NCBI GenBank assembly: GCA_023144145.1
Contig: JAGLGG010000210.1
Location: 1-8,307 of the forward strand
Length of the DNA stretch: 8,307 bases
DNA from: Anaerolineales bacterium
Lineage (GTDB): Bacteria > Chloroflexota > Anaerolineae > Anaerolineales > E44-bin32
Reading direction: 5' to 3'
The notes below the pieces were generated by a model. That model was given only the letters and a program-made list of their open reading frames with translations, searched no databases and was not told where the DNA came from. This document shows, piece after piece, positions 1 through 5,510 of this stretch; positions within the stretch are counted from its first letter, which is position 1; every line of letters begins with the position of its first letter. The position numbers and the translations under genes are program-made.

Positions 1-1416
1 AATCAAAATGTCACAATTGAAAGCGGAATTGCTCAAGGACGAATCGCTCAAGGATTTGAGACGGTTAGCGGTATGGCAAGCCGTTACGATCAGGCGATTA
101 ATTACTGGGGACAGACGTGGGGTTCCAGAAACAATGTCGTTGTGGCAATAAATGGTTCATTTTACAACACACAAACCGGGGTTCCGCGCAGTGGGATGAT
201 CCACTCCGGGTGGTATGTAAAGCGTTTTGACAACCTCTCTGGAGAGAGTGGATTCGCATGGTCGTTGAACCAAGAAGCGTCTATCGGTCGCTGTGTAACC
301 CACCCTACCCACAAGCAGTTAGTGCATATCATTGAGAGTGGCGCTAGCATCACATTCGACGATGTGAATACTCAACGTAATCCGGACCAACTGATTCTTT
401 ATACACCACAATACGACGTTGATACAGGAACGGATGATAATGGTTTGGAGATTTTAGTCGAGATGAAACGTCCAACCCTGCTCCTCCCCAATCCATACAT
501 GGCTAAGGGTTTCGTTCGCGAAGTTAGGCTAGGCTCAGGATCAACACCGATCCCTTTTGACCACATTGTCCTTTCCGCCCATGGATCTGCTGCGACTGAC
601 TTATCCTCACTCATCCCCGGTGATGAAATTGGAATATCCCAAGAACTCACTCACTTCGAAAATGGTTGCGCCCCACCTACTTGGCTGGATTGGACCAAAA
701 CCTACGCCAGTATCGGTGGAAGCTTTAATTATCTGCGCGATGGCGTGATCATTGACTACAACCATGATATCGGAGCTCTGGAGCAGCACCCAAGAACTGC
801 CATAGCATTCAACGATGAATACATTTACTTCATCGTCGTCGATGGTCGAAACCCAGGTGTCAGTATCGGGATGACGATCCATGAATTGGCCGTCTTTACA
901 AAAGACGCCCTGGGGGCGACCTGGGCCATTGCCCAAGATGGAGGTGGTTCGTCCACAATGGTTGTGAATGGCAAAGTGGTGAATTTTCCAAACGCAGATC
1001 TCTTAAACAATAGAATTTACCTCCCTTTAGTATCTACTGCCATATCGGAGGAGCAAGGGTTGTACACTCCCCCAAGCATGATTGTGGAGATCTTTCCCCC
1101 AAGCCCAGAAACCTTAGGCATCGAAAGGTATGTGGCGAATGGGATGATGATGGTTGTTATCGAAGACATGGAAAAATCCTCCAGCTATAGCCCTTCTGAT
1201 GCAATACGGACAATAAATCCGACCAAAATCCGCCTTGGACCTGGTTCGAATTTCCCTATCATTACAACAATTCCTGAAAACACTTTGGGCACTATACTCG
1301 ACCACCTGAACGATCTCGAGGGAGTACTAGCAAAGGACGTCTACTGGTGGAAAGTGTCTATTGCAGGATACGAAGGTTGGATTCCAGAAAGCTCGATCGG
1401 ATTGGCAGGAAGCTAG
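1..1416 (+). CDS. Phosphodiester glycosidase (NAGPA) family protein with C-terminal SH3-like domain, 5'-truncated
   Basis: The reading frame is open from the first base, so the true start lies upstream; 471 residues are visible. The first internal ATG (73) has no convincing ribosome site, and the codons before it read as continuous protein. Family hallmarks are visible: VVVAINGSFY near visible residue 47, HPRTAIAF (from about base 787), then FIVVDGR, an HELA helix, LGA and AQDGGGSSTMV (from about base 931). These match the NAGPA (PF09992) pattern of R-T-A-hydrophobic, VDGR and DGGGSST. From about base 1204 a second domain (KIRLGPGSNFPIITTIPENT, then WWKVSIAGYEGWIPESS) looks like a bacterial SH3 domain, which commonly binds cell wall. 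Family members cleave phosphodiester-linked sugars, or act on envelope or exopolysaccharide material. An extracytoplasmic location is likely, but the signal peptide would be outside the window. Family assignment is secure; substrate unknown. Confidence 0.88.
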   Translation, partial: NQNVTIESGIAQGRIAQGFETVSGMASRYDQAINYWGQTWGSRNNVVVAINGSFYNTQTGVPRSGMIHSGWYVKRFDNLSGESGFAWSLNQEASIGRCVTHPTHKQLVHIIESGASITFDDVNTQRNPDQLILYTPQYDVDTGTDDNGLEILVEMKRPTLLLPNPYMAKGFVREVRLGSGSTPIPFDHIVLSAHGSAATDLSSLIPGDEIGISQELTHFENGCAPPTWLDWTKTYASIGGSFNYLRDGVIIDYNHDIGALEQHPRTAIAFNDEYIYFIVVDGRNPGVSIGMTIHELAVFTKDALGATWAIAQDGGGSSTMVVNGKVVNFPNADLLNNRIYLPLVSTAISEEQGLYTPPSMIVEIFPPSPETLGIERYVANGMMMVVIEDMEKSSSYSPSDAIRTINPTKIRLGPGSNFPIITTIPENTLGTILDHLNDLEGVLAKDVYWWKVSIAGYEGWIPESSIGLAGS

Positions 1417-1467
1417 AACCTCGCTTGAGTACATAATTTACTCACACCAACGACCAATCTAAGTTAT

Positions 1468-1496
1468 TTGACATTGCATCAGCCATAGACAACAAT
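1468..1496 (+). promoter_or_regulatory. Candidate sigma70-type promoter for the DUF362 gene
   Basis: A perfect -35 hexamer TTGACA (1468-1473) is followed by a 17-bp spacer and a -10-like AACAAT (1491-1496, 4 of 6 matches to TATAAT). Transcription would begin near 1503, giving a leader of about 115 nt before the ATG at 1618. This placement also argues against translation starting at the upstream in-frame ATG at 1501. No experimental support. Confidence 0.5.
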
Positions 1497-1608
1497 GTGA
1501 ATGATATGTTCGATGCCATTTCAACGCGCATTCACGTTATTCGGCCGTGAGCACCATAGACTCATTTCGTTTGTACTTGCTGTAGCTGAAACTGAAAGCA
1601 CGTCATCC

Positions 1609-1613
1609 GGAGG
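1609..1613 (+). promoter_or_regulatory. Shine-Dalgarno GGAGG that decides the DUF362 start
   Basis: GGAGG lies 4 nt upstream of the ATG at 1618. The same frame is open back to an ATG at 1501, but that codon has no purine-rich site before it, and the 39 extra residues are not like the family N-terminus. The 1618 start is therefore preferred. Confidence 0.7.
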
Positions 1614-1617
1614 TCCG

Positions 1618-3063
1618 ATGAAACCCAAGGTCATCCTACGCCATTGTGATACCTACGATCCCGACATCATCGCCCAAATTATTGGGGAAGGAATGGAAGA
1701 ACTAGGCGTGAGACCCCGCGGGAGAACGATGGTGAAACCAAACACAGTGATCGCCCACCAGCAATTCTTCCCCCACGCCTTTACCCGATCGGAGTTTCTC
1801 GATGGATTGCTGGCAGCAATTTCATCTCGCAATGAGGACATATCCGAACTATATGTTGGTGAGAGGTGCGGAATTACGATCCCCACACGCTACGCATTTG
1901 CCATGGCGAAATATCCAAGCGTGCTTCGAAGACACGGAGTGAGAGCGGATTACTTCGATGAAGGGCGGGAAGTGCGTGTTGAACTAAAACACCCGGATGC
2001 ATTGCGGGACTTCGTGCTTATCCCTGAGGGAGTTGATGGATGTGATTTTCTGATTAACGCGCCAAAATTCAAAGCGCATCCCTGGACAAAGGTGACATTT
2101 TCGCTGAAAAACTACATCGGCATTCAAAATGATGCGCAGCGAATGATCGACCATGACCATAAGCTCCACACTAAAATTGCTGACTTACAGGAGGTCATCT
2201 CTCCAGGGTTTATCGCTATCGACGCCATCATTGCTGGCGAGACCACGATGCTAACCCCAACACCCTTCCCCCTAAATCTGATCATCATGGGCCTTAATCC
2301 GGTGGCTGTCGATTCGGTTTGTACGCACATTGTGGGCCTTAATCCAAAAGACATCGATCACATCAAAATAACCGCCGAACGCGGGTATGGCCCCATCGAT
2401 TTAGATGAAATCGAAATTACTGGCGATGTCACATTGGATGCTGCACAAAAACGCGCACAAGAAATGCGGCTGACCTTGGTTGGAGTTGAAGAAATATTCA
2501 ATGAGAAAAGCAATATCACAACATACGTAGGTGCACCACCAGATACCTACGACTATTGCTGGGGTGGATGTCCGGGCTCCTTGTTCGAGGCGATGCAGGT
2601 AATCAAACAATATCAAGCCGGAGCGTATGACGAAATTAAACCGTTGCACATGGTCATGGGTGCATATGAAGGTGACATTCAGCCTGGCCCTAAAGAGCGA
2701 GTATTATTCATCGGCGATTGTGCGAAATGGGATGGGAAGATCAACGGCGAACAAATCTCAATTCCCTTCCTGTATGAGGACAGACAACTCAAAAATCCGT
2801 ATGAAGCCACCAGCGGGGATGTCGTAGTAAAGATGCTTCAGGTGATGGGGCACATAATCCGCAATAGGGGCAAGCAGGTGATTCGAGTGAGTGGATGCCC
2901 GGTCTCGGTTGCAGAGGTGGTCCTGTACTGTTCCTGGCTTGGCAAAGTGGCAAATCCCTATTTACATCCCAAGATCACCTTTGCGTTCACTTACTATTGG
3001 GTGATCTCCAAACTAGCCCAGCTTTTGCGCAGGTTTAGACCACAACCAACTTTCTCACGATAA
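1618..3063 (+). CDS. DUF362 domain protein with a C-terminal hydrogenase/NuoB-like cysteine pattern
   Basis: A 481-residue protein from the ATG with GGAGG before it. Residues ~35-260 match the DUF362 (PF04015) layout: VKPNTV (39-44), the core CDFLINAPKFKAHPWTKVTFSLKNYIG (142-168), ISPGFIAIDAI (195-204) and NPVAVDSVC (227-235). DUF362 proteins are often tied to iron-sulfur or redox proteins, but no general activity is established. After the core, cysteines sit at C314 and C318 (CWGGCPGSLFEA), C368 (IGDCAKWDG) and C427 (SGCPVS). The order CxxC-like, GxC, GCP recalls the proximal [4Fe-4S] ligands of [NiFe]-hydrogenase small subunits and NuoB (PF01058). That likeness is inference. The end has a hydrophobic/aromatic stretch (about 453-470) followed by RRFR, possibly membrane-associating. 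No signal peptide is seen, so it is likely cytoplasmic. It is first of a same-strand set with a hydrolase and a ferredoxin-like protein. Substrate unknown. Confidence 0.85.
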   Translation: MKPKVILRHCDTYDPDIIAQIIGEGMEELGVRPRGRTMVKPNTVIAHQQFFPHAFTRSEFLDGLLAAISSRNEDISELYVGERCGITIPTRYAFAMAKYPSVLRRHGVRADYFDEGREVRVELKHPDALRDFVLIPEGVDGCDFLINAPKFKAHPWTKVTFSLKNYIGIQNDAQRMIDHDHKLHTKIADLQEVISPGFIAIDAIIAGETTMLTPTPFPLNLIIMGLNPVAVDSVCTHIVGLNPKDIDHIKITAERGYGPIDLDEIEITGDVTLDAAQKRAQEMRLTLVGVEEIFNEKSNITTYVGAPPDTYDYCWGGCPGSLFEAMQVIKQYQAGAYDEIKPLHMVMGAYEGDIQPGPKERVLFIGDCAKWDGKINGEQISIPFLYEDRQLKNPYEATSGDVVVKMLQVMGHIIRNRGKQVIRVSGCPVSVAEVVLYCSWLGKVANPYLHPKITFAFTYYWVISKLAQLLRRFRPQPTFSR

Positions 3064-3072
3064 AGGTTGATG

Positions 3073-3963
3073 ATGACGGATCAAACTCTTGCGACCAGCG
3101 ATCCACCCCAGCAGATCAAGCTCCCAGATGGAAGAGCCTTGGCTTTTTCTGCTTATGGCGATCCCGATGGAAATCCCATCTTTTTCTTCCATGGATGGCC
3201 CGGGGCTCGATTACAAGGCAGATTAACTGACCAACCTGCGAAACGTCTGGGCTTGAAAGTAATCGCCCCGGATCGCCCTGGATTTGGACATTCGGATTTT
3301 CAGCGAAATCGTCAAATCCTGGATTGGCCGGATGACATCGAATTCGTGGCGCATGTTCTTGGAATCGATAAGTTTGGCGTGATTGGCCTTTCGGGCGGTG
3401 CGCCGTATGCCCTTGCGTGTGCTTACAAAATTCCGCATCGTCTCAGTTCGGTGGGAATCATCAGCGGAGTTGGTCCCAGCGACGTCCCCGGAGCAAATGA
3501 CGGCGTTAGTGACGATAACCGCCGGCTGATTCGGATTGCCGGCCTGGTCCCTTGGGTTCTTACGCTTATGCTCAAACGCGTTGTCCGTCAGAGGCAAATT
3601 AACCCTGCTAAGGCATTTGAAAACCTGCTCGCCTCTCTACCCCAACCCGATCGAGAGGCTCTCTCGGATCCAATTGTTCGAGAGAGCGTTATGGAAGCGA
3701 GCGCAGATACATTTCAAGCAGGTGTGAAAGGCCACACCTGGGAGATGCGCCTATTCGGTAATCCCTGGGGATTTATAATGGCTGACATCCAGACCCCCGT
3801 TTTCCTATGGCATGGGAGTGCGGACGAAAACATCCTCTCTCTCACCGGAGAGATGCAAGCCAAAGCAATCCCAAACTGCACTGCAAAATTTCTCCCCAAT
3901 GAAGGTCATTATTCACTATACATAAATCACATTCATGAGATACTTCAAAAACTTAAACCCTGA
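3073..3963 (+). CDS. Alpha/beta-fold hydrolase
   Basis: A 296-residue alpha/beta hydrolase. The fold's landmarks are in order: HGWPG oxyanion-hole segment (40-44), APDRPGFGHSD (65-75), nucleophile elbow GLSGG with Ser107, acid in WHGSADEN (Asp251), and His279 in NEGHYSLY. The serine nucleophile argues for an esterase, lipase or peptidase-like enzyme rather than an epoxide hydrolase or haloalkane dehalogenase, which use Asp. A helical cap region lies about residues 140-220. The gene begins 9 bp after the DUF362 stop, so the two are probably co-transcribed. The ribosome site AAAGG (3062-3066) overlaps that stop codon. Of the codons TTG 3067, ATG 3070 and ATG 3073, the last has the best spacing (6 nt); 3070 is possible. 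No signal peptide is evident. Substrate cannot be inferred. Confidence 0.9.
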   Translation: MTDQTLATSDPPQQIKLPDGRALAFSAYGDPDGNPIFFFHGWPGARLQGRLTDQPAKRLGLKVIAPDRPGFGHSDFQRNRQILDWPDDIEFVAHVLGIDKFGVIGLSGGAPYALACAYKIPHRLSSVGIISGVGPSDVPGANDGVSDDNRRLIRIAGLVPWVLTLMLKRVVRQRQINPAKAFENLLASLPQPDREALSDPIVRESVMEASADTFQAGVKGHTWEMRLFGNPWGFIMADIQTPVFLWHGSADENILSLTGEMQAKAIPNCTAKFLPNEGHYSLYINHIHEILQKLKP

Positions 3964-4005
3964 TGATTAGATGAGGACCCTCTGATCAAATTAGGGGTTA
4001 TAAAC

Positions 4006-4031
4006 ATAAGATCAATTCTTATCAAGATCAA
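4006..4031 (+). repeat. Small inverted and direct repeats upstream of the iron-sulfur protein gene
   Basis: Within the 107-bp gap between the hydrolase and the iron-sulfur protein, ATAAGA (4006-4011) and TCTTAT (4017-4022) form a 6-bp inverted repeat with a 5-nt loop. The octamer AAGATCAA occurs at 4008-4015 and again at 4024-4031, 16 bp apart. A TATAAA (3999-4004) just upstream could be a -10 element, but no convincing -35 accompanies it. This could be an operator or a leader hairpin; chance is also possible in this AT-rich stretch. Confidence 0.3.
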
Positions 4032-4060
4032 GTGAATAGCCAACACACCTACCTTTCAAT

Positions 4061-4064
4061 GGAG
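4061..4064 (+). promoter_or_regulatory. Shine-Dalgarno GGAG that decides the iron-sulfur protein start
   Basis: GGAG lies 6 nt before the ATG at 4071. Competing in-frame starts are a GTG at 4032, which lacks a good ribosome site, and an ATG at 4059, which overlaps this GGAG. Confidence 0.6.
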
Positions 4065-4070
4065 ACAGCA

Positions 4071-5144
4071 ATGGAAAATGATAGTTATCAACGTCTAGCA
4101 AAAGTCCTTGATACGATCCCCAACGGTTATCCCTCGACCGATAGCGGGGTTGAGTTCCGCATCCTTCAGAAGCTCTTTACTCCCGAAGAGGCGGAGTTAG
4201 CGACACACTTACACTTGACAAGGGAAACTGCCGAGGAGATCGCCAATCGCGCGGGTCGGGAACGATTAGAAACCTACAAACTCCTCAAGCATATGGCCAA
4301 GAAAAGGATAATTTATGCGGGGCGGACAGATCGAGGCCTGGGTTTCGGCCTCATGCCATTTGCATTCGGATTTTACGAGTTGCAAATGGACGATTTTGAC
4401 GAGGAGATGGCGCACCTTTTCGAAGAATATTTTCCCTCAATCGGCCGGGAACTTACCATTGAACCCCAACTACATCGGATCCTTCCTGTGAATGAAACAG
4501 TTAGAAATGACATGGAGATCCGACCATTTGAAAGTGTCTCACAAATCCTCTCCGAATCGAACTCCTTCGGCGTCTTAGATTGCATTTGTCGTAAGCAAAA
4601 GGCCTTTGTTGGTGATCCTTGTGATCACCCATTGGATGTTTGTATGGTTATGAGCAAAATCCCCCATTTCTGGGAAAACAGCCCACCGGTGAAGCCCCTC
4701 TCACGCGACGAAGCCAAACAAACATTGCGCCGTGCTGCAGAAGCAGGCCTGGTTCACAATGTTGCAAACAGCCAGGATGGAGTTTGGTATGTATGCAACT
4801 GCTGCACATGCTCATGCGGGGTATTACGAGGTTTGAAGGAATTGGGAATTCCCAATGTCGTCGCCCGTTCAGCTTTCGTAAACTATGTGGAAGAAGATCT
4901 ATGCACTGGTTGCGAATTGTGCCTGGATCATTGTCAATTTGATGCACTTTCGATGGATGGTATCGTCGTTGTTGATGAAGCGCGCTGCTTCGGCTGTGGA
5001 GTGTGCGTGCTTGCATGTCCGGATGATGCGCTCGTGATGGTGCGCCGTGAGGAGTCTGAAATCAAAATCCCAGTTCAAAACGAAGAGCAATGGCGAGTGA
5101 CAAGAGCTGCTGCCCGAGGGATTGATTTTCAGGATCTAATGTAG
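4071..5144 (+). CDS. Multi-cluster 4Fe-4S protein with winged-helix-like N-terminus
   Basis: A 357-residue protein. Residues ~25-85 (EFRILQKLFTPEEAELA, then ETAEEIANRAGRERLETYKLLKHM) look like a winged helix-turn-helix. A middle segment follows (GFGLMPFAFGFYELQ, 91-105). Two Cys-rich stretches come next: C171, C173, C184 and C191 (CICRKQ, GDPCDHPLDVC), then VCNCCTCSCG with C242, C244, C245, C247 and C249. The C-terminus holds two ferredoxin motifs: C278-x2-C281-x2-C284-x3-C288, and C306-x2-C309-x2-C312-x3-C316-Pro. Each motif is complete, so two [4Fe-4S] clusters are expected; the other nine cysteines could hold more. A family of 4Fe-4S proteins with the CICR and CNCC motifs is known to me in anaerobes, but without an assigned function. 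Likely role: cytoplasmic electron transfer, perhaps redox-responsive. It follows a DUF362 protein and a hydrolase on the same strand after a 107-bp gap, so it may be co-transcribed or have its own promoter. Confidence 0.87.
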   Translation: MENDSYQRLAKVLDTIPNGYPSTDSGVEFRILQKLFTPEEAELATHLHLTRETAEEIANRAGRERLETYKLLKHMAKKRIIYAGRTDRGLGFGLMPFAFGFYELQMDDFDEEMAHLFEEYFPSIGRELTIEPQLHRILPVNETVRNDMEIRPFESVSQILSESNSFGVLDCICRKQKAFVGDPCDHPLDVCMVMSKIPHFWENSPPVKPLSRDEAKQTLRRAAEAGLVHNVANSQDGVWYVCNCCTCSCGVLRGLKELGIPNVVARSAFVNYVEEDLCTGCELCLDHCQFDALSMDGIVVVDEARCFGCGVCVLACPDDALVMVRREESEIKIPVQNEEQWRVTRAAARGIDFQDLM

Positions 5145-5266
5145 GATTGTTTTTCACTCAGACCAAGGGGGAAAAGTAACTAGGGAGCCAGCAATTCATT
5201 TGTAGAGGGGCCCTGCGGGGCGTCTGAAGTTGAGTCTTGATGGGTTGTTGGTGAGCATTGGTTATT

Positions 5267-5330
5267 TAACCCTTGCGAAGGTTTTTTTAGAAATTTCCTG
5301 GGTCATGGCTTGAAACCTTCGCAAGGGTTA
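5267..5330. repeat. Perfect 18-bp inverted repeat with 28-nt spacer, REP/BIME-like
   Basis: TAACCCTTGCGAAGGTTT (5267-5284) is exactly reverse-complemented at 5313-5330. Each arm is itself an imperfect palindrome (AACC-C-TT, GCG, AAGGTT), so an arm could fold alone or the two could form one long hairpin. This design resembles paired REP units (BIMEs) or a small non-autonomous element. No T-run follows either outer edge, so a classical intrinsic terminator is not supported, although a stem this long could still affect transcription or mRNA decay between the iron-sulfur gene and ftcD. No target-site duplication was found. Confidence 0.8.
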
Positions 5331-5390
5331 TCGGCACGCCCCAACACACATTCCGGATGCCCTCCGAATAACATAAGACCCATTAGCGAT

Positions 5391-5425
5391 CAGTCTCCAA
5401 TCTCAAATCTCCAGTCTCCAATCTC
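5391..5425. repeat. Degenerate tandem heptamer repeat, five copies
   Basis: Five consecutive 7-mers read CAGTCTC, CAATCTC, AAATCTC, CAGTCTC, CAATCTC. The 14-nt block CAGTCTCCAATCTC is therefore repeated exactly with a 21-nt period. It lies about 27 bp upstream of the -35 element of the next gene. Function unknown; it may be a slippage-prone microsatellite. Confidence 0.75.
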
Positions 5426-5451
5426 CCAAATTGTCACTTCATCCTCAACAA

Positions 5452-5481
5452 TTCACCCAATCGCACTCGATAGACTATAAT
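5452..5481 (+). promoter_or_regulatory. Candidate sigma70-type promoter for ftcD
   Basis: A perfect -10 TATAAT (5476-5481) is preceded, with an 18-bp spacer, by TTCACC (5452-5457), 4 of 6 matches to TTGACA. Transcription would start near 5488, giving a short leader of about 23 nt that contains GAGG (5502-5505), 5 nt before the ATG at 5511. Confidence 0.6.
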
Positions 5482-5510
5482 CCTGATCGTTCACACATAG
5501 TGAGGAAAAA

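Larger units (their letters stand above)
5145..5510. other. Non-coding intergenic stretch (366 bp)
   Basis: No credible gene was found on either strand. The stretch holds a long inverted repeat (5267-5330), a tandem heptamer repeat (5391-5425) and the promoter and ribosome site of the downstream gene. The segment 5145-5266 shows only a weak GCCC/GGGC hairpin at 5210-5221 with no T-run. No clear intrinsic terminator for the iron-sulfur protein gene is seen. Confidence 0.75.

Noticed and set aside
607..936. Antisense open frame of 109 codons inside the phosphodiester glycosidase gene
   Set aside because: Lies wholly inside a gene with clear family motifs; the translation shows no recognisable domain.
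1426..1444. TGAGTA/TACTCA hairpin just after the phosphodiester glycosidase gene as a terminator
   Set aside because: Stem is only 6 bp, AT-rich, and no T-run follows.
1501..1617. A 39-residue N-terminal extension of the DUF362 protein from an in-frame ATG at 1501
   Set aside because: No ribosome site precedes it, it nearly coincides with the predicted transcription start, and GGAGG sits before the ATG at 1618 where the family-like sequence begins.
4032..4070. A GTG start at 4032 for the iron-sulfur protein
   Set aside because: No good ribosome site upstream; the ATG at 4071 has GGAG at proper spacing and begins the family-like sequence.
4648..5016. Antisense open frame of 122 codons inside the iron-sulfur protein gene
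   Set aside because: Opposes the well-supported Cys motifs; low-complexity product with no recognisable domain.
5210..5221. GCCC/GGGC hairpin after the iron-sulfur protein gene as a terminator
   Set aside because: Only 4 bp of stem, and no T-run follows.
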